A stretch of 64,000 bases of DNA from Nocardiopsis_B mangrovi (GCF_042653925.1 NZ_JBHSFQ010000012.1:62001-126000); one strand, 5' to 3'. Positions 16,682 to 25,125 are shown, counted from the first letter of the stretch. Notes: generated from the sequence alone by a model not told the origin. Numbers and translations: made by a program.

Positions 16682-17533
16682 ATGGCAGACCGCAAGCCCC
16701 CCGGCCGCTTCCCCCCCGACATCGACCTGAGCGTCCCCAGCGTCGCCCGGATGTCCGACTACATCCTCAAGGGCAAGGACAACTTCGAGGTCGACCGGGC
16801 CGCGGTCGATTCCCTGCTGGAACGCGTCCCGGAGATGTTCCGGTCCAGCTATGACAGCCGCGCGTTCCTCACCCGCGCGGTCGAGGCCGTCGCGGCGCGG
16901 GGCCTCGACCAGTTCCTCGACATCGGCGCGGGGCTGCCGACCACCGAGAACACCCACCAGGTCGCGCGCAGGGTCCGCCCCGACGCCCGCACCGTCTACG
17001 TCGACAACGACCCGATCGTCCTGGCCCACGGCCGGGCGATCCTCGCCGACAACCCCGGCACCGCGGTCGTGCTCGCCGACATCCGCGACACCGACGACCT
17101 CATGTCCCGCGTCGCCGCCACCCGGATCGTCGACCCCGACCGACCCGTGTGCCTGATGCTGGTGTCCCTGCTGCAGTGCGTCCCCGACGCGCACGACCCC
17201 TTTGATCTGCTACGGGACCTCCTGGGCCGGGTGGCTCCCGGGTCGGCGCTGATCTACTCGCACATGGTCTCCGACGACCCCGCCACGCGGGAGTGGCTGA
17301 CCGGGAAGGTCCACTCGCTGGGAACCGCGTGGGGCCGGGTCCGCACGCCCGAGGAGGCCGGTGCGGCGTTCTCCGGCCTGGACCTGCTGGACCCGGCATC
17401 CGACGCGGGGGGCGGACGGGCCCGGCCCGTCGACTGCGCCACCTGGCGCGTGCCCGGCCGGCAGCCCGCCGACCGCCCCCTGGACCCGGCGCAGCGGGTG
17501 TGGGAGACCGCGGGCGTGGCCTTCGTGTACTGA
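16682..17533 (+). CDS. SAV2177-family SAM-dependent methyltransferase (DUF574)
   Basis: This 283-aa protein belongs to the actinobacterial SAV2177 family. Signatures seen are DIDLSVPSVARMSDYILKGKDNFEVDR, FLDIGAGLPTTENTHQVAR (SAM loop), VYVDNDPIVLAHGRAIL and ADIRD. The family is greatly expanded in Streptomyces and relatives, and its substrates are unknown. ATG 16682 follows GAGGTGGG; a TAGGAT hexamer at 16629-16634 may be the -10 box. It stands alone; the next gene is convergent, 22 bp away. Confidence 0.92.
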   Translation: MADRKPPGRFPPDIDLSVPSVARMSDYILKGKDNFEVDRAAVDSLLERVPEMFRSSYDSRAFLTRAVEAVAARGLDQFLDIGAGLPTTENTHQVARRVRPDARTVYVDNDPIVLAHGRAILADNPGTAVVLADIRDTDDLMSRVAATRIVDPDRPVCLMLVSLLQCVPDAHDPFDLLRDLLGRVAPGSALIYSHMVSDDPATREWLTGKVHSLGTAWGRVRTPEEAGAAFSGLDLLDPASDAGGGRARPVDCATWRVPGRQPADRPLDPAQRVWETAGVAFVY

Positions 17534-17555
17534 GCCGGCGCCGGCCCCGCCGGTG

Positions 17556-17981
17556 CTAGCGCCCCGCTTCCCCGGGAGCCGCGGCCGCCGCGCGGTCCGC
17601 CAGGGCGCGCAGCAGCCCGACCGCACGTGGGCCTTCGGCCGCAGGAACGAACAGGTGGTCGTGGTGGTAGCCGGCCACCACGTTGCACGGCAGGCCGGCC
17701 TCGGCGAGCGCCCCCGACACCGCGTGGGTGAGCCCCACGGCGTCCAGGGCGGAGTGGACGCGCAGGGTGATCCAGGCGGCCACGTAGTCGTAGGGGAGGC
17801 CGGCGGCGTCGGCCTCGTCCTGGGCGCAGACCACTGTCAGCGCCTCGTCCTCGGCCACCGTGACCACCGGGCGCACCCCGGCGGGCGGCGCCGCCACGCG
17901 GGTGAAGACGTAGCCGCCGGGGCGCAGCCGCGGCTCCAGTGCGGCCAGCAGGCGGTCGAGGTCGCGTTCGGCGGGGCTCAT
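17556..17981 (-). CDS. ACT domain-containing protein
   Basis: This 141-aa protein matches the stand-alone ACT-type family (DUF2241/ACT_7-like). The conserved features are LRPGGYVFTRV, TVAEDEALTVV, YDYVAAWITLRVHSALDAVGLTHAVS and CNVVAGYHHDHLFVP. ACT domains usually bind amino acids and act as allosteric sensors. Here there is no enzyme domain. The gene is monocistronic. The ligand is unknown. Confidence 0.88.
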   Translation of the reverse strand: MSPAERDLDRLLAALEPRLRPGGYVFTRVAAPPAGVRPVVTVAEDEALTVVCAQDEADAAGLPYDYVAAWITLRVHSALDAVGLTHAVSGALAEAGLPCNVVAGYHHDHLFVPAAEGPRAVGLLRALADRAAAAAPGEAGR

Positions 17982-18096
17982 GGGGCGGACTCTACCCGCC
18001 GGGTGACCGGCTTCCGGCCGCGGGAGCCCGGGAGGGCGGACGGGCCGCGAAGCGGCGAGCGCGCCCGGTCGGCGCCGGCGCGGCCGCCCCCGGCGG

Positions 18097-18645
18097 TCAG
18101 GGCGCGCCGCGGCCGAGGTCGGCGGGGCGGATGCGGAAGACCTGGAGCCGGCTGTCGTAGTACTTCTCGGTCTCGCCGACCCACTCCATCCCTATGCGAC
18201 GGGCCGTGGCGATGGCGCGGGTGTTCTTCGGCCGCGCCACCGCGAAGAGTTCCTCGATGCCCTGGTCGAACGCCCACGCGCTGATCCGGCGGCCCGCCTC
18301 GGTGGCGTAGCCGTACCCCCAGGCGTCGGGGCGCAGGTGCCAGCTCAGCTCGAAGTCCTCCTCATAGGGCGGCAGCTGGCGCAGCGACAGGCCGCCCACC
18401 AGGAGGCCGTCCTCGCGGCGGACCACGGCCCAGCGGCCGGCGGGCGGGACCAGGTTGGGCTGGGCCTCGACCCAGGCGTGCAGGACCGACCGCATCGCCT
18501 CGACGTCGTGCACCGCCCGGATCTCGGGGGTCAGCCAGCGGGCGACCTGTTCGGCGCCGTACACCGGGAGGGCGGCCGGAGCGTCGGAGATGTCCCAGTC
18601 TCGGATGATGAGCCGGTCGGTGCGCAACTCCGGGGTCGAGGTCAT
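18097..18645 (-). CDS. GNAT-family N-acetyltransferase (RimJ/RimL-like)
   Basis: This 182-aa acetyltransferase of the Acetyltransf_3 type has TDRLIIRDWDISDAPA at the start, GLSLRQLPPYEEDFELSWHLRPDAWGYGYATEAG forming the acetyl-CoA pyrophosphate loop, and a C-terminal ARPKNTRAIATARRIGMEWVG. I chose the ATG at 18645; a TAGCAT hexamer (reverse complement of 18653-18658) ends 7 nt before it, suggesting a leaderless mRNA. Upstream in-frame ATGs at 18654 and 18666 lack ribosome binding sites. The substrate (protein N-terminus or small amine) is unknown. Confidence 0.87.
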   Translation of the reverse strand: MTSTPELRTDRLIIRDWDISDAPAALPVYGAEQVARWLTPEIRAVHDVEAMRSVLHAWVEAQPNLVPPAGRWAVVRREDGLLVGGLSLRQLPPYEEDFELSWHLRPDAWGYGYATEAGRRISAWAFDQGIEELFAVARPKNTRAIATARRIGMEWVGETEKYYDSRLQVFRIRPADLGRGAP

Positions 18646-18712
18646 ATCCGGCATGCTAACCAACATCTGCGGATCCGATCCTCAAGACTCGGCAACGACG
18701 CACGAAACGACA

Positions 18713-18746
18713 GCGGGGGCCGCCCGGTCGCCCGGGCGGCCCCCGC
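18713..18746 (-). terminator. Strong terminator of the cold-shock gene
   Basis: A perfect 15-bp GC stem (18713-18727 with 18732-18746) with a 4-nt loop lies 23 bp past the cold-shock stop and insulates it from the GNAT gene. Confidence 0.75.
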
Positions 18747-18769
18747 CGCGCTAGGTCAGAATGTCAGGG

Positions 18770-18973
18770 TTAGAGGCCCTGGACGTTCTCGGCCTGCGGG
18801 CCCTTCGGGCCCTGCGTGATGTCGAACTCAACGCGCTGGTTCTCTTCCAGGTTGCGGAAGCCAGAGCCGCTGATGTTGCTGTAGTGCACGAAAACGTCGG
18901 GGCCCCCGGCGTCCTGCTGGATGAAGCCGAAGCCCTTTTCGCCGTTGAACCACTTGACGGTTCCCTGCGCCAT
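18770..18973 (-). CDS. Cold-shock protein, CspA family
   Basis: This 67-aa single OB-fold RNA chaperone has both RNA-binding motifs, KGFGFIQ (RNP1) and VFVHYS (RNP2), and the starting segment MAQGTVKWFNGEKGFG. The ATG at 18973 has GGGGAG 8 nt upstream; the in-frame extension to 19090 is the 5' leader, not protein. A leader of more than 100 nt is typical of csp genes and may be a temperature-responsive structure. It melts RNA secondary structure and helps translation. Confidence 0.95.
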   Translation of the reverse strand: MAQGTVKWFNGEKGFGFIQQDAGGPDVFVHYSNISGSGFRNLEENQRVEFDITQGPKGPQAENVQGL

Positions 18974-19403
18974 GCGCGATCTCCCCATTCCGAAGATCAG
19001 TTCCGGACCCACACCCTGCGGTGTCCGGGGGTGCTGCGAACCTTCTTGGAACAGAAATGCCCGCTGGTCAAAAACTCCGCGGGCGATCACATGGGATCAG
19101 GCGAAATCAAGACTGTGCAACCCACCTGTGACGTTAGCACAGGCAACGGGACTTGGTCGTGTGCCGCACGTCACATTCGTCACTGTCGGTGCGGGTGGCG
19201 TGTACGCACGCACCTCCATGGACCCCACACCCGCGTTCACGACGTAGATCCGCGTTGTCCCCGACCGGCGACCGGGTGCGCGGCCCCGGCCGCCGCCCGG
19301 AAGGGAAACCTGTCTTGCCGGTGGGCGGACGGCGGCCTACGATCGGGGCACGAGGCCGCGAGATCGAGACCCCCCATTCTCCTCTGATCTCGACGAGGTG
19401 CCG
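18974..19403. other. Divergent region between cold-shock gene and LPMO
   Basis: About 430 bp without a gene. The left part (to about 19140) is relatively AT-rich and should contain the csp leader and promoter. The right part contains the LPMO promoter (19315-19343) and a 7-bp inverted repeat next to the LPMO ribosome binding site. Confidence 0.55.
19315..19343 (+). promoter_or_regulatory. Promoter of the LPMO gene
   Basis: TTGCCG (19315-19320), a 17-bp spacer and TACGAT (19338-19343) make a good housekeeping-type promoter about 60 bp before the ATG. Downstream, CGAGATC (19359-19365) and GATCTCG (19386-19392) form an inverted repeat ending just before the GAGG ribosome binding site, possibly a small operator or a translation-modulating stem. 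Confidence 0.6.
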
Positions 19404-20105
19404 ATGTCCTCTGCCCGAAGCCTCTCCTCCCCGTTCCGCCGCGTCTCCGTGGTGGGTTCGGCCGTCCTGATCCTGCTGTCGGTGTTCCTCGTGGGCAACG
19501 CCGCCGCCCACGGCTCCACCATCGACCCGCCCTCCCGCAACTACGGCTGCTGGCAGCGCTGGGGCGGCGATTTCCAGAACCCCGACATGGCCACCGAGGA
19601 CCCCATGTGCTGGCAGGCCTGGCAAGCCGACGTCCAGGCCATGTGGAACTGGAACGGCCTGTACCGCGAGCAGGTCGGCGGCGACCACGAAGGCGCGCTG
19701 CCCGACGGACAGCTCTGCAGCGGCGGCCGGACCGCGTCCGGGCGCTACGACGCCATGGACACCCCCGGCGCCTGGCAGACCACCGACGTGGCGAACGACT
19801 TCACCGTGACAGTGCACGACCAGGCGCTGCACGGCGCCGACTACTACCGCGTCTACGTCACCGAGCAGGGGTTCGACCCGCTCACCGAGCGGCTGGGCTG
19901 GGACGACCTCGAACTCGCCGGCCAGACCGGCGTGGTCGCCCCCGGCGCGGGCTCGCCGAGCACCGAGCCCGGCCTCAACGGCGTCTCGGTGGAGATCGAC
20001 GTCTCCGCGCCGGGACGCAGCGGCCGGCACATCGTGTTCATGGTCTGGCAGGCCAGCCATTTCGACCAGACCTTCTACGGATGCAGCGACGTCAACTTCT
20101 CCTGA
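19404..20105 (+). CDS. Secreted lytic polysaccharide monooxygenase, AA10
   Basis: This 233-aa secreted copper enzyme oxidatively cleaves cellulose or chitin. The signal peptide (FRRVSVVGSAVLILLSVFLVG) ends at NAAA, leaving His36 as the mature N-terminal residue of the copper histidine brace (HGSTIDPPSRNYGCWQRWG). The second brace His is likely in ALHGADYYRVYVTEQG, and the axial aromatic lies in SHFDQTFYGCSDVNF. It is a single domain with no carbohydrate-binding module. ATG 19404 follows GAGG; an upstream GTG is possible. The N-terminal Y/W pattern resembles cellulose-active AA10 enzymes, but the substrate is not proven. Confidence 0.93.
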   Translation: MSSARSLSSPFRRVSVVGSAVLILLSVFLVGNAAAHGSTIDPPSRNYGCWQRWGGDFQNPDMATEDPMCWQAWQADVQAMWNWNGLYREQVGGDHEGALPDGQLCSGGRTASGRYDAMDTPGAWQTTDVANDFTVTVHDQALHGADYYRVYVTEQGFDPLTERLGWDDLELAGQTGVVAPGAGSPSTEPGLNGVSVEIDVSAPGRSGRHIVFMVWQASHFDQTFYGCSDVNFS

Positions 20106-20131
20106 CCCCTCCCCCTCCCCTGTGAACGCCC

Positions 20132-20161
20132 GGAGCGCCCCCCGCACGCGGGGGGCGCTCC
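20132..20161 (+). terminator. LPMO terminator hairpin
   Basis: A perfect 12-bp stem (20132-20143 with 20150-20161) with a 6-nt loop lies 27 bp after the LPMO stop and is followed by a short CT tract. Confidence 0.75.
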
Positions 20162-20305
20162 TCTCGTGGACGCGGCCCGGGGAACGGCCCCGGTGTGCGG
20201 ACCGCCGGGCTCCCGCCGGAGGCGGGACGGGGGGACCCGAGCGGGGGAGCCGGCCGTGGCGACGGGCCGGGAGGTTCATCGCCACGGCCGGGGATCAGGG
20301 ACCGG

Positions 20306-20968
20306 TCAGGCCGCGGGGACCTCGGTGACCTCCACGACTTCAGCGGGGTCGCAGGCCGCGGCGACGGCCGTGAGGGCGTCCTGCTCGGCGGGGTCGGCCG
20401 CCAGGCCCCAGCGCAGCTTGACCGCCACCCACTCGCCGATGTAGCGGCAGTGGACCTCGGACGACGGCGGCAGCCAGTCGGCGGGGTCCTGGTCGGCCTT
20501 CGACCGGTTCACCGACGCCGTCACCGCGACCAGGGAGCGCTGGTCGCCCAGGTCGTTGGCGTAGTCGCGGCGCCGGTCGTCGTCCCACGCCGATGCTCCG
20601 CTGTCCCACGCCTCGGCCAGGGGGACGACGTGGTCGATGTCGAGGCCGCGCGCGACCGTGTGGGTGACGCCGTCGTAGTAGGAGTACCACTCCCCTCCCT
20701 GCAACTGGCAGCGGGCGTCCACGACCGGGGCTACCACGGCCTCCTCGATGAGCACCTCGTTGCGGGTGTTGCACCCGTCGCGGTCGGCGTCCACCCAGTG
20801 CCGGAAGGCGTCGCGCTGATAGCCGGTGCGGTCCTCCGTCACGGCCGGCAGCGCCGCCACCGCCTCGGTCAGGGGGAGGGTCAGGGTGTCGGCCTGCGCT
20901 GCGGCGGGGGTCAGCAGCACGGCTGCGGCGAGGGCACCGGCGGCGGCGACGGTCGAGAGACGCTTCAC
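20306..20968 (-). CDS. Secreted HNH nuclease (DUF1524/GmrSD-like)
   Basis: This 220-aa protein has a clear signal peptide (MKRLSTVAAAGALAAAVLLTPAAAQA) and then the actinobacterial secreted HNH family: GYQRDAFRHWVDADRDGCNTRNEVL, DIDHVVPLAEAWDSGA with the catalytic His, and VTASVNRSKADQDPADWLP with Asn/Lys of the HNH fold. Two Cys (in DGCNT and ARCQLQ) may form an extracellular disulfide. Such proteins probably degrade environmental DNA for nutrients. It is a single gene. Confidence 0.9.
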   Translation of the reverse strand: MKRLSTVAAAGALAAAVLLTPAAAQADTLTLPLTEAVAALPAVTEDRTGYQRDAFRHWVDADRDGCNTRNEVLIEEAVVAPVVDARCQLQGGEWYSYYDGVTHTVARGLDIDHVVPLAEAWDSGASAWDDDRRRDYANDLGDQRSLVAVTASVNRSKADQDPADWLPPSSEVHCRYIGEWVAVKLRWGLAADPAEQDALTAVAAACDPAEVVEVTEVPAA

Positions 20969-21300
20969 GCGTGCTCCATTCGGCTCGGCTGATTCGGCGT
21001 GCCGGATCGTGTCCGTGCGCGCACTCAGCGAAACCGCTCCCCGTTGTCCTCACGGCTGTGACCAGGCATGGAGGCGGGGCAGAGCCGTCGATAGCGGGGC
21101 ATGGCGCCCCCGCCGCCGACAGCGGAGACCCGGGATTCGGCCGCGCACCCGCCGCCGTTCCCGTCGGGATGGAATACCCGCTCCGGGCGCCGTTCCGGGC
21201 CGCCGGAGCGGGTACCGCGATCCCGCCCCGGCCCGGCGCAGACTCCGGGGCCGGACGACCACGGGACATGGCGGCGGCCCCGCCGCGGCCTGTGCCGCGG
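20969..21300. other. Intergenic region between HNH nuclease and MarR gene
   Basis: About 330 bp with no gene supported. It includes the nuclease promoter region and, at the right end, a 7-bp stem with a 4-nt loop (21283-21289 with 21294-21300) that directly follows the MarR stop codon and probably ends that transcript. Confidence 0.5.
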
Positions 21301-21783
21301 TCAGCCGCCGCCCCCGTCCGCTCGGGCGAGTTCGCGCTCGTAGGCCTCCATCGTCGTGACGAAGGTGCGGCGTTCGGCCGGCGTGAGCGGCTCCAGCGCC
21401 ACGCGCCAGGCGCGCGCGCCGTTGGACAGCCAGCCGTCGACCGCGGCGCGGCGGCGCTCGTCGATGGCGACGATGGTGCGCCGGCGGTCGGCGTCGTCCT
21501 CGGTGCGGGTGACGACCCCCTGGCGGCTGAGCTCGGCCACCATCAGGCTGACGGTGGCCGGGGCCACCTCCAGGCGCGCGGCGATCTCGCTCACGCCCAG
21601 CGGGCCGTCGAAGAGCAGGTAGGCGAGGAGGGAGAGGTGCCGGGGCGCGAGGTTCAGTGAGCGCAGCTCCTCTGGGGGCGGGGTGCGCTTGGCGCGCCCG
21701 ACCATGCGCGGGGTGAGGAGCAGCAGCGTACGGATGCTCTCGTCGACGCCCATGCCTGCGTCGGGGGCGTCACGCGTTGACAT
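21301..21783 (-). CDS. MarR-family transcriptional regulator
   Basis: This 160-aa winged-helix regulator has LAYLLFDGPLGVSEIAARLEVAPATVSLMVAELSRQGVVTRTEDDADRRRTIVAI, the full MarR recognition helix and wing. It is divergent from the hemerythrin and Ddn-type genes. Two matching 14-bp palindromes in the gap probably bind it, so it likely represses itself and the divergent pair. No redox Cys is obvious in the DNA-binding domain. The ligand is unknown. Confidence 0.92.
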   Translation of the reverse strand: MSTRDAPDAGMGVDESIRTLLLLTPRMVGRAKRTPPPEELRSLNLAPRHLSLLAYLLFDGPLGVSEIAARLEVAPATVSLMVAELSRQGVVTRTEDDADRRRTIVAIDERRRAAVDGWLSNGARAWRVALEPLTPAERRTFVTTMEAYERELARADGGGG

Positions 21784-21785
21784 AC

Positions 21786-21838
21786 CTTTGTCTCCAAAGT
21801 AGTTTTCTCAACAACACAAAATATCTTTACTTGCAAAG
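21786..21838. promoter_or_regulatory. Two MarR operator palindromes
   Basis: CTTTGTCTCCAAAG (21786-21799) and CTTTACTTGCAAAG (21825-21838) share the pattern CTTT-N6-AAAG and are 39 bp apart centre to centre. They lie in an AT-rich island in otherwise very GC-rich DNA, and the first is only 3 bp upstream of the MarR ATG. Together they fit operators for the adjacent regulator. Confidence 0.65.
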
Positions 21839-21964
21839 CAAAGACACGAGGTGTGTCGATGCTATCCGCGTGCCGCCGCACGGTCACGGCCGTCGGCCCG
21901 CGCCGCGAGCGGCTCCGTCCGCCCGGGCCGCCGCACCCGGCACCGAACGACTCCGAGGACACCC

Positions 21965-22606
21965 ATGGACGCGAACCGACGCGCGACCCGCCGCGCACCC
22001 GTCTCCCCAGGCGACGCGACCGCCGCCGCCTCCCCCGGCCCCGACGCCCCGACGCCCGCCTCCCCCGCGCCGGACGGCCCTGTATCCGCCCCCGGTCGGC
22101 ACTCCCCCGACCCCGCGCGCGGCCGCGCCCTGGGCGCGGAGCTGGCGCGCATCCACGACGGCCTCCGCGGCGAGCTCGCGGCGGTTCGCACCGAAGTCGA
22201 CGCGCTGCTGTCCGGCCAGGCCCCGGGCACGGCCGCGGGCCGCGCCCCCGACCTGCTGCTCCGGTTGCGCACCCACTGCCTGACGTTCTGCGCGTCCATG
22301 CACCACCACCATTCCCGGGAGAGCGACACGTTCCCGATCCTGGAGGCGCGGTTCCCCGACCTCGCGCCCGCGCTGGAGCGGCTGCGCGACGAGCACGTCG
22401 CCGTCGCCGCCATCGTCGCCGGCCTGGAGGAGACCGTGACGGGGCTGCGGGCCGGCGACGACCCCGGCCCGGTCCGCGCCGAGCTGGAGCGGCTCTCCGC
22501 CGAACTGGAGGCCCACTTCGCCTACGAGGAGGAGCAGATCTCCCCGGCGCTGGACTCACCGCTGCTCACCCTGCCCGGCCCCGGCCCCGGCGCCCTCCGG
22601 CCGTGA
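21965..22606 (+). CDS. Hemerythrin HHE-domain protein
   Basis: This 213-aa protein has a Pro/Ala-rich N-terminal tail (about 60 aa) and a four-helix hemerythrin-like domain with likely di-iron ligands: HDGLRGEL, HCLTFCASMHHHHSRESDTFPIL, DEHVAVAAIV and HFAYEEEQI. Such proteins sense or store O2 or NO, or respond to oxidative stress. ATG 21965 follows GAGGA; the longer in-frame start lacks a ribosome binding site. It is followed after 65 bp by the F420-type gene, suggesting a redox-stress operon under the MarR protein. Confidence 0.88.
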   Translation: MDANRRATRRAPVSPGDATAAASPGPDAPTPASPAPDGPVSAPGRHSPDPARGRALGAELARIHDGLRGELAAVRTEVDALLSGQAPGTAAGRAPDLLLRLRTHCLTFCASMHHHHSRESDTFPILEARFPDLAPALERLRDEHVAVAAIVAGLEETVTGLRAGDDPGPVRAELERLSAELEAHFAYEEEQISPALDSPLLTLPGPGPGALRP

Positions 22607-22671
22607 ACCACCCCCGGCATCCCCGCGCCGCACGTCCCGACCGCGCCTACCCCCGAAGAGGATCCGGCACC

Positions 22672-23127
22672 ATGAGCAACGACACGACCGGCGACGCACC
22701 GGAGGCCGCCGGGCCCACCGCGTCCCCCTTCAACGTCCCCGTCATCGAGGAGTTCCGGGCCAACGGCGGCCGCGTCGGCGGGATGTTCGACGGCGCCCCC
22801 CTCCTGCTCCTGACCCACACCGGCGCCAAGAGCGGGCGGCTTCGCGTCAACCCCCTGCGCTACATGTCCGACGGCGACCGCGTCGTGGTCTTCGCGACCA
22901 ACGCGGGTGCCGCCGACGATCCCCTCTGGTACCGCAATGTCCTCGCGAACCCGAAGGTCACCGTCGAGGTCGGGGCCGACGCCTTCCCCGCGACCGCGAT
23001 CCCCGCCCGGGGCGCGGAACGCGACCGCCTCTGGGCGCGGATCGAGGCCGAGGACCCCGCATTCGCCGAATACCGGCGCTCCACCGAGCGCACGATCCCG
23101 GTCGTCCTCCTCGAACGCGCCGGCTGA
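22672..23127 (+). CDS. Deazaflavin (F420)-dependent nitroreductase-family protein, Ddn-like
   Basis: This 151-aa split-barrel protein matches the Ddn/FDOR family: FNVPVIEEFRANGGRVGG, PLLLLTHTGAKSGRLRVNPLRYMSDGDR (phosphate-binding region) and DDPLWYRNVLANPKVTVEVG. Members reduce quinones, nitro compounds or coumarins with F420H2. The start follows GAGGA. It is probably co-transcribed with the hemerythrin gene. Confidence 0.92.
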   Translation: MSNDTTGDAPEAAGPTASPFNVPVIEEFRANGGRVGGMFDGAPLLLLTHTGAKSGRLRVNPLRYMSDGDRVVVFATNAGAADDPLWYRNVLANPKVTVEVGADAFPATAIPARGAERDRLWARIEAEDPAFAEYRRSTERTIPVVLLERAG

Positions 23128-23160
23128 CGACGCCCGGGCGGACGGTCGGACGCGGTGGCC

Positions 23161-23574
23161 TCAGCCCGTTGCGGGCAGGAGTTCCGCCGCCAGTCCGGTG
23201 ATCCGGCGGCGGATCTCATCGCGGATCGGGCGCACGGCCGCCACCCCCTTGCCCGCCGGGTCGGGCAGGTCCCAATCGAGGTAGCGCTTGCCGGGGAAGA
23301 TCGGGCAGGCGTCCCCGCACCCCATCGTGATGACCACATCGGAGTCCCGGACGGCGTCCGCGGTGAGGACCTTCGGCGTGGCGCCGGTGAGATCGATGCC
23401 GATCTCGGCCATCGCCTCCACCACCGCGGGGTTGACGTCGGAGGCGGGCGCGGATCCGGCCGAGCGCACCTCGATCCGGTCCGCGGCGAGGTGGCGCAGG
23501 AACGCGGCGGCCATCTGCGAGCGGCCCGCGTTGTGCACGCACACGAACAGGACGGACGGCGTATCAGACATCAT
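23161..23574 (-). CDS. arsC: Arsenate reductase, low-molecular-weight phosphatase type
   Basis: This 137-aa enzyme reduces arsenate to arsenite for export. The phosphatase-like P-loop VCVHNAGRSQ gives nucleophile Cys12 and the Arg; Cys86 and Cys90 in GCGDACPIFPG are placed for the disulfide relay, and the DPAG loop is present in WDLPDPAGKG. In actinobacteria related enzymes use thioredoxin or mycothiol; the sequence does not decide which. Two adjacent ATGs (23574, 23571) are possible. It overlaps the end of acr3 by 11 bp, so it is the last gene of the arsR-acr3-arsC operon. Confidence 0.93.
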   Translation of the reverse strand: MMSDTPSVLFVCVHNAGRSQMAAAFLRHLAADRIEVRSAGSAPASDVNPAVVEAMAEIGIDLTGATPKVLTADAVRDSDVVITMGCGDACPIFPGKRYLDWDLPDPAGKGVAAVRPIRDEIRRRITGLAAELLPATG

Positions 23575-24652
23575 CGGTTTCTCTCTGTGGGAAGAAGCGG
23601 CGGGCGGCCAGGGCGACGTGCACCAGGCCGATGAGGACCGGCACCTCGATCAGCGGGCCGACGACGCCGGCCAGGGCTTGGCCAGAGGCGGCGCCGAAGG
23701 AGGCGATGGCGACGGCGATGGCCAGCTCGAAGTTGTTGCCGGCCGCGGTGAAGGCCAGGGTCACCGCGCGCGGGTAGCCCATCCCCAGCGCGCGGCCCAG
23801 GACGAGGGAGCCGGCCCACATCAGGACGAAGTAGGCCAGGAGCGGCAGTGCGATGCGGGCCACGTCCAGCGGCCGGGAGGTGATCGCCTCGCCCTGGAGG
23901 GCGAAGAGCACCACGATGGTGAACAGCAGCCCGTAAAGGGCCAGCGGCCCCAGCCGCGCGAGCAGGCGTGTCTCGTACCAGTCGCGGCCGCGGGCCCTCT
24001 CCCCCAGGCGCCGCGTGAGGTATCCGGCCAGCAGCGGGATGCCGAGGAAGACGAGCACGGAGCCGGTGATCTCGACGGCCGACACGTCCAGCGCGGCCTG
24101 TTCCAGCCCCAGCCACCCGGGCAGCACCGAGAGGTAGAACCAGCCCAGCAGGCCGAAGGCCACTACTTGGAACAGGGAGTTGAGCGCCACCAGGACGGCG
24201 GCGGCCTCCCGGTCGCCGCACGCCAGGTCGTTCCAGATGACGACCATCGCGATACACCGGGCCAAGCCGACGATGATCAGCCCCGTCCGGTACTCCGGCA
24301 GGTCGGGCAGGAACAGCCAGGCCAGGGCGAACATCACCGCCGGGCCCGCCAGCCAGTTCACCGCGAGCGACGCCCATAGCAGCCGGCGGTCCCCGGTGAC
24401 CGCGCCGAGCCGGTCATAGCGGACCTTCGCCAGCGCCGGGTACATCATCACCAGCAGCCCCAGCGCGATCGGCAGCGAGACGCCGGCGACACCGGCCTGC
24501 CCCAGGGCCGCGCCCAGGCCCGGCACGAGCCGGCCCAGGGCAAGGCCGAGGCCCATCGCCGCGAGGATCCACACCGTCAGGTAGCGGTCCAGGACCGGCA
24601 GCCGGCCCCCGGCTCCTGCCGGGGCCGCCGCGGCCGTGGCGGGGGCGGTCAC
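23564..24652 (-). CDS. acr3: Arsenite efflux permease, ACR3 family
   Basis: This 362-aa membrane transporter with about ten helices exports arsenite. Family markers are LVMMYPALAKVRYD, NWLAGPAVMFALAW, GLARCIAMVVIWNDLACGDRE with the essential Cys, and FTAAGNNFELAIAVAIASFG. The start is GTG 24652, sharing a GTGA overlap with the arsR stop. The end overlaps arsC. Length is normal for ACR3. Confidence 0.95.
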   Translation of the reverse strand: MTAPATAAAAPAGAGGRLPVLDRYLTVWILAAMGLGLALGRLVPGLGAALGQAGVAGVSLPIALGLLVMMYPALAKVRYDRLGAVTGDRRLLWASLAVNWLAGPAVMFALAWLFLPDLPEYRTGLIIVGLARCIAMVVIWNDLACGDREAAAVLVALNSLFQVVAFGLLGWFYLSVLPGWLGLEQAALDVSAVEITGSVLVFLGIPLLAGYLTRRLGERARGRDWYETRLLARLGPLALYGLLFTIVVLFALQGEAITSRPLDVARIALPLLAYFVLMWAGSLVLGRALGMGYPRAVTLAFTAAGNNFELAIAVAIASFGAASGQALAGVVGPLIEVPVLIGLVHVALAARRFFPQRETDDV

Positions 24653-25047
24653 CGCGCCGTCTCAGGGGCCCGGGGCACGGGTGCGCCGGCGGGGCGGGTC
24701 AGGATCGCGGCCAGCCGGTCGGTCATGGCGGGCAGCAGCCGGTAGTACACCCAGGTCCCCCGCCGTTGGGAGGCGATGAGCCCGGCATCGCGCAGCAGCT
24801 TGAGGTGGTGGGAGATCGTCGGCTGCGACAGGTCGAAGGCGGGCGTCAGGTCGCACACGCACACCTCGCCCCCGGCCCGCGAGGCGATCATCGACAGCAG
24901 CCGCAGCCGCACCGGGTCGCCCAGGGCTTTGAACACCCGCGCCAGGTCATGGGCCTGGTCCTCGTCCAGTGGAGCCGTCAGCAGACCCGGGCAGCAGTCC
25001 TGCACCGTGCCGGCGGGGGCGGGCATCCCGATCTCTTGTTTCGACAT
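24649..25047 (-). CDS. arsR: ArsR-family arsenic-responsive repressor
   Basis: This 132-aa winged-helix repressor has the As(III)-binding segment EVCVCDLTPAFDLSQPTISHHLKLL with Cys63 and Cys65, and the recognition helix LSQPTISHHL. An extra Cys18-Cys19 pair near the N-terminus (VQDCCPGLL) could supply a third thiol or a different metal site, as seen in variant ArsR proteins. The longer upstream extension of this frame runs into arsI and is not used. It is the first gene of the operon, with a promoter shared divergently with arsI. Confidence 0.94.
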   Translation of the reverse strand: MSKQEIGMPAPAGTVQDCCPGLLTAPLDEDQAHDLARVFKALGDPVRLRLLSMIASRAGGEVCVCDLTPAFDLSQPTISHHLKLLRDAGLIASQRRGTWVYYRLLPAMTDRLAAILTRPAGAPVPRAPETAR

Positions 25048-25085
25048 GCGTCTATGTTGACAAACTTCGATCCAGGACGCAACGC

Positions 25086-25107
25086 TGTATCGACGCCCGT
25101 CGATACA
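25086..25107. promoter_or_regulatory. Perfect palindrome, probable ArsR operator
   Basis: TGTATCGACG (25086-25095) and CGTCGATACA (25098-25107) are exact reverse complements separated by 2 bp. The site lies between arsR and arsI, 18 bp before the arsI ATG. A TTGACA at 25057-25062 is a candidate -35 box of arsI, and the palindrome would cover the -10/start region. Confidence 0.65.
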
Positions 25108-25125
25108 TGACCCTGGAGGAACCCC

